DNA of 64,000 nt from an uncultured Pelagibacteraceae bacterium (GTDB lineage: Bacteria; Pseudomonadota; Alphaproteobacteria; Pelagibacterales; Pelagibacteraceae), in contig CACDZM010000001.1 in NCBI GenBank assembly GCA_902557215.1, forward strand, positions 1-64,000. Direction: 5' to 3'. Positions 53,611 through 63,934 of this stretch are shown here, one piece after another. Position numbers and translations under genes: made by a program. Within the stretch, counting starts at the first letter, position 1. Each line of letters begins with the position of its first letter. The notes below the pieces were generated by a model. The model was not told where the DNA came from. It was given only the letters and a program-made list of their open reading frames with translations, and made no database searches.

Positions 53611-54351
53611 ATGATTTCAACCGATTCTGAATTTTTTAAAGTAGATATTGATAATTACAGTGGCACCTTAGATGTATTGCTTGATTTAGCAAAAACTCAA
53701 AAAGTAAATTTAGAAGAAATTTCAATTACTAAATTAGCTGATCAATTTAATGATTTTATAACTAAAGAAAAAAATCTTAATTTAGAAATTGCATCAGAAT
53801 ATTTACTTATGGCAACATGGTTAGCTTATTTAAAATCAAAACTTTTATTACCTGGATCTCCTGAAGAAGAATTTAAAGTAAACGAGGTTGCTGAAAGATT
53901 AAAATTACAATTAAAAAAGCTAGAATTAATCAGACTGCTATCTGAACAAATGCTAAAAAGAAAAAGACTTGGAAGAGAAATTAGAACTAGAGGAATGAGA
54001 GCTGGAATTAAACCAATATACAATAGTGAACTTAAAGTAACTCTGTTTGATTTACTAAAAACTTATTCTACTATAATTATGACGAAAGATTTCCAAACAA
54101 TAAATATTCCTAAATTACCAGTTTTCACTGCTGAAGAAGGAGTTAAAGTTATTAAAGAATTTTATGGAAAATTGATTGATTGGAAAAAATTAGATGATCT
54201 AATTCCAAAAAATTTTAAAAAAGGAAGTAAGTTTAAAAGAACTGGAAAAGCGGGAATATTCGCCGGTTCATTAGAACTGGTAAAAGAGGGTAATTTAAAA
54301 ATAAAACAAGAAAATTTATTTGATGATATTTATATAAGAGAAAGTAAATGA
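53611..54351 (+). CDS. scpA: segregation and condensation protein A
   Basis: ScpA is the kleisin that bridges SMC heads in chromosome condensation (246 aa). VDIDNYSGTLDVLLDLAKTQKV is the conserved N-terminal SMC-binding helix region (given in part: YSGTLDVLLDLAKTQKV), followed by LEIASEYLLMATWLAYLKSK. It overlaps scpB by 4 bp. smc itself is not in the window. Confidence 0.93.
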   Translation: MISTDSEFFKVDIDNYSGTLDVLLDLAKTQKVNLEEISITKLADQFNDFITKEKNLNLEIASEYLLMATWLAYLKSKLLLPGSPEEEFKVNEVAERLKLQLKKLELIRLLSEQMLKRKRLGREIRTRGMRAGIKPIYNSELKVTLFDLLKTYSTIIMTKDFQTINIPKLPVFTAEEGVKVIKEFYGKLIDWKKLDDLIPKNFKKGSKFKRTGKAGIFAGSLELVKEGNLKIKQENLFDDIYIRESK

Positions 54352-55049
54352 TTAAAAAGAAAATAAAAAAAAAAGATAATATTATTGATTTTCCTAAAAA
54401 ACCCTCTTCTTTAGAAAAAGAAATCGAGGCAATTATTTTTGCAGCTGCTGAGCCATTAGATATTGAAACCATTCAAAGCAAAATTTCAAAAAAAACAGAT
54501 ATTGAAAAAGTTTTGTTAAAACTTCAATCTGAATATTCTAGTAGGGGTATTAACCTTGTGTGTATCTCTAAAAAATGGTCATTCAGAACTTCGCCAAATT
54601 TATCAAATTTAATGATACAGGAAAAGACAGTAGAAAAAAAATTATCCAGAGCAGCTATAGAAACATTAGCAATTATTGTCTATCACCAACCAGTAACTAG
54701 AGCCGAAATAGAAGAGATAAGAGGTGTTGCTTTTGGCACAAACACACTTGAAATTTTAATGGAACTTAATTGGGTGAAACCCGGTGGTAGAAAAGATGTT
54801 CCAGGAAGACCTATTCAATATGTAACAACAGATGACTTTTTAAGTCATTTTAATCTTCAGAAATTATCTGATTTACCCACTGTTGATGAATTAGGTGCTG
54901 CAGGTTTAATCGATAATACAAATATAGATAATGCAATTTTTGGAACAGGAAAATTTTACAGAGAAAAACAAGATGATAAAAAAGAGGATTTGTATTCAAA
55001 TATTGATGAAATGTTGAATAGTACCCTTGATAATGATGATAACAAATAA
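54348..55049 (+). CDS. scpB: segregation and condensation protein B
   Basis: ScpB is the winged-helix partner of ScpA (233 aa). EIEAIIFAAAEPLDIETI begins the first winged helix; LSRAAIETLAIIVYHQPVTR and IEEIRGVAFGTNTLEILMEL, with GRPIQYVTTDDFLSHF, are typical. The acidic C-terminal tail (about 205-233) is unstructured. 66 bp of AT-rich DNA separate it from tatA. Confidence 0.95.
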   Translation: MIKKKIKKKDNIIDFPKKPSSLEKEIEAIIFAAAEPLDIETIQSKISKKTDIEKVLLKLQSEYSSRGINLVCISKKWSFRTSPNLSNLMIQEKTVEKKLSRAAIETLAIIVYHQPVTRAEIEEIRGVAFGTNTLEILMELNWVKPGGRKDVPGRPIQYVTTDDFLSHFNLQKLSDLPTVDELGAAGLIDNTNIDNAIFGTGKFYREKQDDKKEDLYSNIDEMLNSTLDNDDNK

Positions 55050-55115
55050 AGCACCATCCAGTCACAAGTTAAAAAGGTACTTTTAAAATATTAATAAAAA
55101 GGTTATAAGTTTTAT

Positions 55116-55316
55116 ATGAGCATTGGAATTTGGCAAATAGCAATAGTTGTAATACTTGTTGTTTTATTATTTGGTAGAGGAAAAATATCTAGTTTAATGG
55201 GTGACGTTGCAAAAGGTATCAAAAGCTTCAAAAAAGGTATGGCATCAGATGTGACTGATGACAAAGATCCCAAAAATATTTCTGACGAAAATCAAGACTC
55301 AAACAAAAAAGAATAA
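55116..55316 (+). CDS. tatA: Sec-independent translocase TatA
   Basis: TatA (66 aa) forms the translocation path for folded, twin-arginine proteins. It begins [20 protein letters not shown] with the short membrane helix, followed by [21 protein letters not shown], the typical amphipathic helix (in part), and an acidic tail. It starts the tatABC operon, 5 bp before tatB. Confidence 0.95.
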   Translation: MSIGIWQIAIVVILVVLLFGRGKISSLMGDVAKGIKSFKKGMASDVTDDKDPKNISDENQDSNKKE

Positions 55317-55321
55317 ATCAC

Positions 55322-55534
55322 ATGCCTACTATTGGTTGGTTTGAGATTTTAATTGTTGTAGCAATAGCAATTATTGTACTTGGGCCTAAAGACTTTCCCA
55401 TTATGTTAAAAAAAGTTGGCTCCATGATCGGTACTGCCAAAAAATATATTAATAATATTCAAACTGAAGTTTCAAATATAGATATTGAAGACAATCAAGC
55501 AGATAAAAAAGAAGAAAAAAAAGATGAGTCGTGA
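55322..55534 (+). CDS. tatB: Sec-independent translocase TatB (short form)
   Basis: 70 aa with MPTIGWFEILIVVAIAIIVLGP, here the N-terminal helix followed by KDFPIMLKKVGSMIG (each given in part). The glycine-proline LGPKDFP hinge is diagnostic for TatB. Most TatB proteins are 120-180 aa; this one has lost nearly the whole C-terminal tail, as expected of a streamlined genome. It overlaps tatC by 11 bp. Confidence 0.9.
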   Translation: MPTIGWFEILIVVAIAIIVLGPKDFPIMLKKVGSMIGTAKKYINNIQTEVSNIDIEDNQADKKEEKKDES

Positions 55535-56294
55535 AGAAAAAGAGGGTGGCTTTATAAGTCACTTAGCTGAATTAAGAAAAAGATTAATCCACAGTTTCAT
55601 ATTTTTATTGATATTTTTTGTTGTTTGTTATTTTTTTGCTGAACATTTATATGGTTTTTTAGTCGAACCTTTTGCTAGAGCTGTTAGAGATGATGGTACT
55701 GAGAGAAGGTTAATCTTTACAGCACTTCAGGAAACTTTTTTAACATATTTAAAAGTCTCATTTTTCACAGCCTTCTTTGTTACATGTCCTTTCATTTTGA
55801 TGCAAATTTGGAAATTTATAGCACCGGGTTTGTATAAACACGAGAAGGTAGCAATATTACCTTATTTGGTGTTAACACCAATCTTATTTTTTTTAGGTGG
55901 TATGTTAGTTTATTATTTGATTATGCCTCTGGCCATCAAATTCTTCCTATCATTTGAGAGCGCAGGTTTGTCAACTAACTTACCAATCCAATTAGAAGCA
56001 AAAGTGAATGAATATCTTTCATTAGTAATGAAACTTATTTTTGCATTTGGAATAAGTTTTCAGTTACCAGTAGTATTGAGTTTATTAGCTAGAATTGGAG
56101 TAGTTGATTCTCAATTTTTAAAAACAAGAAGAAAATACGTCATTGTAATAATATTTGCTGCTGCAGCTTTGCTTACACCGCCAGATCCAATTACTCAAAT
56201 TGGATTAGCTATACCTTTATTAATATTATATGAATTATCTATATATTCGGTAAAAATTATAGAAAATAAAAATTTTAAAGACTCTGATGCATAA
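55524..56294 (+). CDS. tatC: Sec-independent translocase TatC
   Basis: TatC (256 aa) recognises twin-arginine signal peptides and has six membrane helices. I chose the ATG at 55524 (MSREEKEGGFISHLAELRKR), which overlaps tatB by 11 bp; an upstream start would add only lysines. FISHLAELRKRLIHS is the conserved cytoplasmic N-terminus, and FIAPGLYKHEK and ALLTPPDPITQIGLAIPL are typical. The stop overlaps serS by 8 bp. Confidence 0.96.
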   Translation: MSREEKEGGFISHLAELRKRLIHSFIFLLIFFVVCYFFAEHLYGFLVEPFARAVRDDGTERRLIFTALQETFLTYLKVSFFTAFFVTCPFILMQIWKFIAPGLYKHEKVAILPYLVLTPILFFLGGMLVYYLIMPLAIKFFLSFESAGLSTNLPIQLEAKVNEYLSLVMKLIFAFGISFQLPVVLSLLARIGVVDSQFLKTRRKYVIVIIFAAAALLTPPDPITQIGLAIPLLILYELSIYSVKIIENKNFKDSDA

Positions 56295-57546
56295 TTTAAA
56301 AGAAATTAGAAAAGATTTTGATACTTTTAGAAAAGCAATTGAAAAAAGATCTGTTGAAGTTAATTTTGAAAAATTAAAGGATTTGGATATAAAAAATAGA
56401 GAATTAATTCAAAAAAAAGAAGCTTTAGAAAAAGAAAAAAAAGAAATTTCTAAATCAAAAGATGAGTCTCTTTTTGCTAAATCAAAAGAAATTTCTTCTT
56501 CTATAGAAAAAATTAATAATCAGCAAATTGTTATTAAAGCTGATTTGGAAAAAATTTTATCTAGCATTCCTAATGTTCCTCATTTAGATGTTCCTGTTGG
56601 AAAAGACGAAAATGATAATATTGAAATAGAAAAAAAAGGTGAGATTCCTAAATTTGATTTTAAACCTAAGTCTCATATTGAATTAGGTGAAAAATTAAAC
56701 ATGCTTGATTTTGATCTTGCAACTAAAACTACTGGTTCAAGATTTGTTTTCGTTAAAGATAAATTAGCTTATCTAGAAAGAGCGATTTCAAATTTTATGT
56801 TAGACACTCATATTAACAAAAATGGTTATAAAGAAATTTCTCCTCCATTATTAGCATCTGAAAACACAATGTTTGGTACTGGTCAGCTTCCTAAATTTGA
56901 AGAGGATCAGTTTGAAGTAAAACTAGACGAGGGTTCAGATAGAAAGTTTTTAATCCCAACTGCAGAAGTAATTTTAACTAATATGGTAAAAGATAAGATT
57001 ATTGAACTAAAATCTTTACCAATGAGATTTGTTGCCTCCACTCCTTGTTTTAGAAAAGAGGCGGGCAGTTATGGAAAAGACACCAAAGGTATGATCAGGC
57101 AGCATCAATTTTACAAAGTTGAAATGGTAAGTATTGTTGAGCAAAAAAAATGTTTAGAGGAACTTGAGAGAATGACTGATTGTGCAACCGGAATTTTAGA
57201 TCTTTTAGAATTACCCTATAGAAAAATAATTTTATGTACTGGCGATATGGGTTTTAGTGCTGAAAAAACTTATGATATTGAGATTTGGCTTCCATCAGAA
57301 GAAAAATATAGAGAAATTTCATCTTGTTCATCATGCTCAACATTTCAATCTGTAAGGATGAAAGCTAGGTACAAAGATGAAAAAAAAGAAACTCTTTATG
57401 CAGGTACTCTAAATGGAAGTGGTTTAGCGGTAGGAAGAACTTTAATTGCTATTATGGAAAATTATCAACAAAAAGATGGTTCAATATCAATTCCAAAAGT
57501 ACTTAGACCATATATGAACAATTTAGAAAAAATTTCGATCAATTAA
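56287..57546 (+). CDS. serS: seryl-tRNA synthetase
   Basis: SerS charges tRNA-Ser (419 aa), including the GCU isoacceptor encoded at 6042. The N-terminal long coiled-coil arm (about 30-105) is Lys/Glu-rich. Class II motifs are visible: motif 2 TPCFRKEAGSYGKDTKGMIRQHQF (in part) and motif 3 LNGSGLAVGRTLIAIMENYQ. DIEIWLPSEEKYREISSCSSCSTFQ (in part) is typical. Serine codon recognition needs no anticodon contact. Confidence 0.97.
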   Translation: MHNLKEIRKDFDTFRKAIEKRSVEVNFEKLKDLDIKNRELIQKKEALEKEKKEISKSKDESLFAKSKEISSSIEKINNQQIVIKADLEKILSSIPNVPHLDVPVGKDENDNIEIEKKGEIPKFDFKPKSHIELGEKLNMLDFDLATKTTGSRFVFVKDKLAYLERAISNFMLDTHINKNGYKEISPPLLASENTMFGTGQLPKFEEDQFEVKLDEGSDRKFLIPTAEVILTNMVKDKIIELKSLPMRFVASTPCFRKEAGSYGKDTKGMIRQHQFYKVEMVSIVEQKKCLEELERMTDCATGILDLLELPYRKIILCTGDMGFSAEKTYDIEIWLPSEEKYREISSCSSCSTFQSVRMKARYKDEKKETLYAGTLNGSGLAVGRTLIAIMENYQQKDGSISIPKVLRPYMNNLEKISIN

Positions 57547-57600
57547 AGTTGTTTTAAGGCTTTAGATAGTATAAATAGTCAATTTTAATTAAGGAGTTTT

Positions 57601-57888
57601 ATGGATAGTGCAGGAATAGGTCAATTTATACCGTTAATATTAATTTTCGTAATTTTTTATTTTTTCTTGATAAGACCGCAGCAAAAGAAGGTCAAAGAGC
57701 ATAAGGCAATGGTAGAGAGCTTAAAAAAGGGTGATAAAGTTGTAACTTCAGGTGGAATTACAGGAATTATAACTAGAGTTATAGATAACGATAAAGTTGA
57801 AGTTGAAATTGCTGAAAATGTTACTGTTGAAGTAATCAGAGGGACTGGCATTCAAAGTCTGATGAGTTCTCAAGAAGTAAAGAAATAA
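57601..57888 (+). CDS. yajC: preprotein translocase auxiliary subunit YajC
   Basis: YajC (95 aa) associates with SecDF. It has one N-terminal membrane helix (IPLILIFVIFYFFLIRPQQK), the RPQQKKVKEHKAMVESLKKGD segment (in part) and the KVVTSGGITGII core. A strong AAGGAG ribosome site (57591-57596) lies 4 bp before the ATG. yajC-secD-secF is a conserved operon. Confidence 0.96.
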   Translation: MDSAGIGQFIPLILIFVIFYFFLIRPQQKKVKEHKAMVESLKKGDKVVTSGGITGIITRVIDNDKVEVEIAENVTVEVIRGTGIQSLMSSQEVKK

Positions 57889-57904
57889 TTTTTGTTTTTA
57901 CAAA

Positions 57905-59458
57905 GTGTTATACTTTTCTAAATTAAGAATAATTTTTATTTCCTTAATATCTTTAATATTTATTTTTTTTGCATCATCTAATTTACTTAAGTTCAGTAAT
58001 GAAATATTGAATAAAAAAATTAATCTTGGTTTAGATTTACAAGGTGGATCTTATTTATTATTAGAAATTGATAATAGTCCAGTTATTGAACAAAAACTTC
58101 AAAATTTATCAATTACTATTAGAAATTATTTTAAAGAAAAAAATATTAGAATTAGGAATATAAAACTTTCAGATCAACAATTATCATTTTCTGTGGATGA
58201 TGAATTTAAACAAATTATCCTAGACGAGTTTAGTGACGAAGAGAGTGAAATTAATCCTTATTATCAAAGATTTAAATCACACCAATTAGAAATCGAGGAA
58301 GATAATAATGTTCTCACTGTAAATTTTTCAAGACAGGGGATTATTGAAATCAAAACTTCATCCCAAGACCAAGCTCTAGAAATAGTTAGAAGAAGAGTAG
58401 ACGAAATAGGTACTAATGAACCCAATATCCTTAAGCGTGGTAATGATAGAATTTTAGTTGAATTACCAGGTCTTGATGATCCAATGAGAATTAAAGCCCT
58501 TCTTGGTAAAACTGCAAATTTAACATTTAGATTTGTAACAAATAATGACGAGGACTCTTTTGGAGCAGAAAAATTAATGTATGAAGATAATTCTGAAGAG
58601 GCAATGGTTAGTAAAAGAATAATTCTTAGTGGTGACAACCTTCTTGATGCTCAACCTAGGATGGATAGTGAAAATAATGAGACGGTCGTTTCATTCACTC
58701 TTGATAGGGTAGGTGCTAAAAGATTTGGAAAAGCTACATCAACTGGTATAGGAAAACAATTAGCAATTGTTTTAGATGGAAAAATAATAAGTGCCCCAGT
58801 AATAAGAGATGTAATTGCTAGTGGATCTGGTCAAATAAGTGGAGGTTTTACTTTTCAATCAGCCACAGATCTTGCTTTATTATTAAGGTCTGGAGCTTTG
58901 CCTGCACCATTAAGTATTATTGAGGAGAGAACTGTGGGTCCAGATTTAGGACAAGACTCAATTAATGCTGGGATCATAGCTTTAATTATTGGATTTGCTC
59001 TTGTCATTTTATTTATTTTTGTAAAGTATAAAATATTTGGGTTAATAACAAATGTTGCGTTAATTATTAATTTGTTTTTATTAGTTGGCGTTTTAACAAT
59101 TTTTGAAGCAACTTTAACTTTACCAGGAATAGCAGGAATAATACTAACAGTTGGTATGGCAGTTGATGCAAATGTTTTAATCTTTGAGAGAATTAAAGAG
59201 GAATTAAAAAATGAAAAAAATAATTTAATTGCCTTTGATAGTGGTTATACAAAATCTAGAACCGCAATATTAGATGCAAACATTACGACTTTATTAGCAG
59301 CGATAATTCTTTTTTTCATGGGCTCCGGTCCTATAAAAGGCTTTTCACTTACACTAGGTGTTGGTATTTTTACAACTCTTTTTTCAGTTTATTTTATCGC
59401 TAGATTATTGACTGTATTGTACGTATCAAAAAATAAAGAAAAAGGTGGCTTAATTTAA
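57905..59458 (+). CDS. secD: protein-export membrane protein SecD
   Basis: SecD (517 aa) pulls translocating proteins into the periplasm using the proton gradient. The GTG start at 57905 gives an N-terminal helix. LGLDLQGGSYLLLEID, the large periplasmic domain and the membrane region with GMAVDANVLIFERIKEEL are hallmark. It is shorter than the ~615 aa E. coli form because of loop loss. One base separates it from secF. Confidence 0.95.
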   Translation: MLYFSKLRIIFISLISLIFIFFASSNLLKFSNEILNKKINLGLDLQGGSYLLLEIDNSPVIEQKLQNLSITIRNYFKEKNIRIRNIKLSDQQLSFSVDDEFKQIILDEFSDEESEINPYYQRFKSHQLEIEEDNNVLTVNFSRQGIIEIKTSSQDQALEIVRRRVDEIGTNEPNILKRGNDRILVELPGLDDPMRIKALLGKTANLTFRFVTNNDEDSFGAEKLMYEDNSEEAMVSKRIILSGDNLLDAQPRMDSENNETVVSFTLDRVGAKRFGKATSTGIGKQLAIVLDGKIISAPVIRDVIASGSGQISGGFTFQSATDLALLLRSGALPAPLSIIEERTVGPDLGQDSINAGIIALIIGFALVILFIFVKYKIFGLITNVALIINLFLLVGVLTIFEATLTLPGIAGIILTVGMAVDANVLIFERIKEELKNEKNNLIAFDSGYTKSRTAILDANITTLLAAIILFFMGSGPIKGFSLTLGVGIFTTLFSVYFIARLLTVLYVSKNKEKGGLI

Positions 59459-59459
59459 G

Positions 59460-60347
59460 ATGATTGCTTTTAATAAATACTATAATCAGTTTAATATATT
59501 ATCTGTATCTTTAGTTGTTGTTTCTTTATTTTTTTTGATTTTTAAGGGTTTAAATTTTGGAATAGATTTCAAAGGTGGAACACTTATTGAATTAAGATCA
59601 AATGATAACAAAATTAATGTATCATCTTTAAGAGATAATCTTAGCCAAATGAATCTAGGTGATGTTTCGGTTAAAAAATTTGGAAACGATACAGATTTTT
59701 TAATTAAATTTGAAAATAATGAAAATAAAAATGTAATTGAGGAAATAAAGAAAAATTTAGATAAATCTTTTGGAAATAATTTTAATTTTAGAAGAGTTGA
59801 AAATGTCGGACCCAAAGTGAGCGCCGAATTGTTAAGATCTGGAGTAATTGCAATATCTGTTGCCCTAGCACTAATGCTTATTTATATTTGGATTAGATTT
59901 GAATGGCAATTTAGTTTAGGAGCTATTCTAGCTTTATTTCATGATGTTATTGTAACATTAGGGCTTTTTTCTTTACTCGGACTGGAGATTAACTTGTCAA
60001 TTATTGCTGCCGTTTTAACAATTGTTGGTTATTCTATGAACGATACGGTCGTAATATTTGATAGAGTGAGAGAAAATTTAAGAAAGTATGCTGACATTAA
60101 AATTTTTGAATTAACAAATATTTCTATTAACGAAACATTATCAAGGACATTAATTACCTCTATAACAACTTTATTAGCTTTACTATCAATATTTTTTTTT
60201 GGTGGTGAAATTTTAAAAGGTTTTTCTTTGGCTATGATTTTTGGTGTTATTTTTGGAACTTATTCATCAATATATATTGCAAATACTGTTTTAGTTAGAC
60301 TTAATGTATCTCAAAAAACAATTTTAAAAGATAACGAAAAGGATTAA
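59460..60347 (+). CDS. secF: protein-export membrane protein SecF
   Basis: SecF (295 aa) is the partner of SecD. NFGIDFKGGTLIEL follows the first membrane helix, and VGYSMNDTVVIFDRVRENLRK in the middle is the conserved membrane motif (in part). Six membrane segments are expected. The last 4 bp overlap the convergent PuuD-like gene. Confidence 0.95.
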   Translation: MIAFNKYYNQFNILSVSLVVVSLFFLIFKGLNFGIDFKGGTLIELRSNDNKINVSSLRDNLSQMNLGDVSVKKFGNDTDFLIKFENNENKNVIEEIKKNLDKSFGNNFNFRRVENVGPKVSAELLRSGVIAISVALALMLIYIWIRFEWQFSLGAILALFHDVIVTLGLFSLLGLEINLSIIAAVLTIVGYSMNDTVVIFDRVRENLRKYADIKIFELTNISINETLSRTLITSITTLLALLSIFFFGGEILKGFSLAMIFGVIFGTYSSIYIANTVLVRLNVSQKTILKDNEKD

Positions 60348-60946
60348 TACAAGTTTTGTGCAGCTACCATTGTTAGTAACATTGGTATTGACAACAAAGT
60401 ATTTGTTCTAGAAAAAAGCATAGCAGTTTTAGCTGACTTTGCTTTTAGATCAGGCTCACACTCAACCATCCCTAAAGCTCTTTTTTGATTTGGCCAAATT
60501 ACAAACCAAACATTAAAAGCCATTATTAAACCAAGCCACATGCCTATCCCAATTGCTGTATGTTTAGGTATACCTGATCCAACACTTAGTGTCATAGCAT
60601 CATGTAAATAACCGTTTAGACCGGCTAATATTAATCCAGAAATAACCGTAAAGGCAGCTGCCCATCTAAAATAAAATAATGCTGCTGGTGCAATAACTTT
60701 TCCAATAGCTGGTTTCTGCTCATCGGGAATTTTTGCCATATTTGGTATTTGAACAAAATTAAAGTACCATAAAAGGCCAATCCACATGATACCAACTAAT
60801 ACGTGGGTATATCTAGCCAACCAACTCCAGAACAATCTATCGAAAGCAAATCCCTCATTATGAAAAAAAAATCCCACAAAAAGTATAATAGAAATTATTA
60901 CGGATACATGAACTGTTCTTGAAAGTGATGAAAGTAAACTTGTCAT
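60344..60946 (-). CDS. PuuD-type (urate oxidase N-terminal) membrane protein without cytochrome c domain
   Basis: The 200 aa protein has about five membrane helices and matches the integral-membrane domain of urate hydroxylase PuuD: WLARYTHVLVGIMWIGLLWYFNFVQ (in part), a histidine in the second helix and FRWAAAFTVISGLIL. Full PuuD is ~400 aa with a C-terminal cytochrome c (CxxCH) domain; none is seen here or in the next gene. The free domain may serve other oxidase or haem-binding roles, so a urate function is uncertain. It stands alone between secF and uvrA. Confidence 0.75.
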   Translation of the reverse strand: MTSLLSSLSRTVHVSVIISIILFVGFFFHNEGFAFDRLFWSWLARYTHVLVGIMWIGLLWYFNFVQIPNMAKIPDEQKPAIGKVIAPAALFYFRWAAAFTVISGLILAGLNGYLHDAMTLSVGSGIPKHTAIGIGMWLGLIMAFNVWFVIWPNQKRALGMVECEPDLKAKSAKTAMLFSRTNTLLSIPMLLTMVAAQNLY

Positions 60947-60988
60947 GGATAAATTATATACTAATTTTATTAAAATAGGTCATAAATT

Positions 60989-63844
60989 TTAATATAAAAG
61001 AGGCTTTAAATATTTGCCAGTATAGCTTTCATGTACTTTACATATTTCCTCTGGTTTTCCCTCAGCAATAATTTTTCCGCCTTTAACACCTCCTTCAGGG
61101 CCCATATCAACTATATAATCAGCGGTTTTAATCACATCTAAATTATGCTCTATAACAACTACCGTATTACCTAAGGCCACAAAAGTATGCAAAATTTCAA
61201 GTAACTTCTTAATATCGTGCTGATGAAGACCTGTTGTCGGCTCGTCCAGAATGTACATTGTTCTTCCGGTGGATCTTTTAGATAATTCTTTTGCAAGCTT
61301 GATTCTTTGAGCCTCTCCTCCTGATAGAGTTGTCGCTTGTTGTCCTATTTTGATATATCCCAAGCCAACTTTTTTTAAAGTTAACAACTTAGTTTTTATA
61401 TTTGAAATATTTTCAAAATATTCACATCCCTCATCAACAGTCATATTTAAAACATCAGCAATACTTTTGTCTTTAAATTTAATTTCTAAAGTTTCTCGGT
61501 TATAACGAGTGCCTTTACATTCATCACATTGAATATAAACATCAGGAAGAAAGTGCATTTCATAGGTAATAACACCATCTCCTTCACAAGCTTCACATCT
61601 GCCTCCTCTAACGTTAAATGAAAATCTTCCTGGTTTATAACCACGCGTCTTTGACTCTGGTAATCCGGTAAACCAGTCTCTGATTGGTCCAAAAGCACCA
61701 GTATAAGTTGCTGGATTTGATCTAGGAGTTCTTCCAATGGGTGATTGATCAATATCTATTATCTTGTCAATTAATTCAGTTCCCTTGAAACCCTTAAAAG
61801 GTTTTGGAATTTTTCTAGATTTATTATTATTTAAAGTTAAATTAAGAGCGTTATACAAAGTTTGTAATACAAGTGTAGATTTACCGCTTCCAGATACACC
61901 GGTAACACAGGTTAAACTTCCTAAAGGTATTTTTAAATTAACATTATCTAAATTATTTCCACTTGCTCCAGTAATCTCTAAAAATCTACCATTTTTAGCT
62001 AAACGTCTTTTAGCTGGGATATTTATTTTAAATTTATTTGAAAGATATTTACCTGTAATACTGTTTTTATTTTTACTTATATCTTGAAATGTCCCCTGAG
62101 CAACAACCTCTCCTCCTTTATTTCCTGCTTCGGGACCAAGATCAATGATATGGTCTGCATTTTCCATTGTTTCAGTGTCATGCTCTACTACAATTACTGT
62201 GTTTCCTAAATCTCTCAATCTTTTTAGAGCATTAATAAGTTTAACATTATCTTTTTGGTGCAAACCAATTGATGGTTCATCTAAAACATAAAGTACACCT
62301 GTTAATCCAGATCCTATTTGTGAAGCTAATCTTATTCTTTGAGCCTCACCACCAGACAGTGTTCCGGATTCTCTTGAAAGAGTTAAATAATCTAAACCAA
62401 CATTTAAAAGAAAATTTAGTCTTTCATTAATTTCTTTCAAGATATGTTCAGCTATTTTAAATTGTCTCTTATCAAGCTTATTTTTGAGATTCTCAAACCA
62501 TTTTGCAGCATCTAATATAGATTTTTCTGTGACTTCACTTATATGCATTCCATCAATTTTTACACAAAGTGCCTCATCTTTTAGTCTATGGCCATTACAT
62601 CTTTCGCATTTTGTGTCAGACTGATATTGAGCTATTTCTTCTCTTTTCCAATCACTATCAGTTTCAAGATATCTTCTCTCCAAATTATTGATAACGCCCT
62701 CAAATGTCTTTTTATGGGAATATTTTTCGTAACCATCATCGTATGTAAATTTAATCTCCTCATCATCTGAACCATATAAGATAATATCTTTGATCTTTTT
62801 TGAGAGTTTTGACCATTTATCATCCATTGAGAAACCATAATGTTTTGATAAAGATGTTAATGTTTGTGCATAATATAATGTAGTTGTTTTAGCCCAAGGT
62901 TCTATTGCACCATCAGCGATACTTTTTTTTTCATTTGGAATTACTAAATTTGGATCAACATTAAGCTTTATGCCTATTCCCTCACATTCTTCACAAGCAC
63001 CAAAAGGACTATTAAAAGAGAAAAGTCTAGGCTCAATTTCTTCAATTGTAAAACCACTTTCAGGACAAGCAAATTTAGTAGAAAATATTAATTTTTCAGT
63101 TTTTCTAAATTTTTTTGGTAAGGTCTCATCTTCATATTCAACGAAAAGTAAACCATTAGCTAAATTTATGGCTGTTTCAATACCTTCAGCTAATCTATTT
63201 CCTAAAGACGAATTCAAAACAATTCTATCTACAAGAATAGATATATCATGTTTTACTTTCTTATTTAATTCAGGAACTTTCTCTATATCATAAAGAATTT
63301 CGTCAATCTTAATTTTTCTAAAGCCCCTTTTTTTATATCCTAAAATTTCTTTCTTATATTCACCCTTACGACCTCTTACAATTGGCGCATACAGATAGAT
63401 GGTTGATTTTTTTGGTAAGGTTTTAATTTTATCAACTATTTGTGTTACAGTTTGTGATTCTATTGGTTTACCTGTGAAAGGTGAATAAGGAATTCCTGCT
63501 CTTGCATATAAAACTCTCATGTAATCATAAATTTCTGTTACTGTTGCAACTGTAGATCTTGGATTTTTTGAGGTATTTTTTTGCTCAATGGATATAGCAG
63601 GGCTCAACCCTTCAATTAAATCCACATTAGGTTTTTTCATTTTATCTAAGAATTGTCTGGCATAGGCAGACAAACTTTCAACGTATCTTCTTTGGCCTTC
63701 TGCATAAACTGTGTCAAAGGCTAAAGAAGATTTTCCTGAGCCAGATAGACCTGTTATTACTACAAATTTGTCTTTAGGAATCTCTAAAGAAATATTCTTC
63801 AAATTATGTTCTTTAGCTCCCTTAATAACTATCTTTTTAATCAT
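60989..63844 (-). CDS. uvrA: excinuclease ABC subunit A
   Basis: UvrA (951 aa, normal) recognises bulky DNA damage in nucleotide excision repair. There are two ABC ATPase modules: Walker [20 protein letters not shown] near residue 31 and [17 protein letters not shown] near residue 640. Each has an LSGGEAQRI(R/K)LA signature. Zinc fingers are visible, including [27 protein letters not shown] (in part, the essential C-terminal finger) and [16 protein letters not shown]. It diverges from ssb over 90 bp. Confidence 0.98.
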   Translation of the reverse strand: MIKKIVIKGAKEHNLKNISLEIPKDKFVVITGLSGSGKSSLAFDTVYAEGQRRYVESLSAYARQFLDKMKKPNVDLIEGLSPAISIEQKNTSKNPRSTVATVTEIYDYMRVLYARAGIPYSPFTGKPIESQTVTQIVDKIKTLPKKSTIYLYAPIVRGRKGEYKKEILGYKKRGFRKIKIDEILYDIEKVPELNKKVKHDISILVDRIVLNSSLGNRLAEGIETAINLANGLLFVEYEDETLPKKFRKTEKLIFSTKFACPESGFTIEEIEPRLFSFNSPFGACEECEGIGIKLNVDPNLVIPNEKKSIADGAIEPWAKTTTLYYAQTLTSLSKHYGFSMDDKWSKLSKKIKDIILYGSDDEEIKFTYDDGYEKYSHKKTFEGVINNLERRYLETDSDWKREEIAQYQSDTKCERCNGHRLKDEALCVKIDGMHISEVTEKSILDAAKWFENLKNKLDKRQFKIAEHILKEINERLNFLLNVGLDYLTLSRESGTLSGGEAQRIRLASQIGSGLTGVLYVLDEPSIGLHQKDNVKLINALKRLRDLGNTVIVVEHDTETMENADHIIDLGPEAGNKGGEVVAQGTFQDISKNKNSITGKYLSNKFKINIPAKRRLAKNGRFLEITGASGNNLDNVNLKIPLGSLTCVTGVSGSGKSTLVLQTLYNALNLTLNNNKSRKIPKPFKGFKGTELIDKIIDIDQSPIGRTPRSNPATYTGAFGPIRDWFTGLPESKTRGYKPGRFSFNVRGGRCEACEGDGVITYEMHFLPDVYIQCDECKGTRYNRETLEIKFKDKSIADVLNMTVDEGCEYFENISNIKTKLLTLKKVGLGYIKIGQQATTLSGGEAQRIKLAKELSKRSTGRTMYILDEPTTGLHQHDIKKLLEILHTFVALGNTVVVIEHNLDVIKTADYIVDMGPEGGVKGGKIIAEGKPEEICKVHESYTGKYLKPLLY

Positions 63845-63934
63845 AATTTTTGTTGCTTTGACTTAATAAAATTATTATTCAGAGTAAATTGTGATATAAA
63901 TCCTATAAATTAAAATAACAAATATTAAAATATT

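Noticed and set aside
55485-55523. Upstream start for tatC
   Set aside because: It only adds a poly-lysine stretch that is the out-of-frame tail of tatB.
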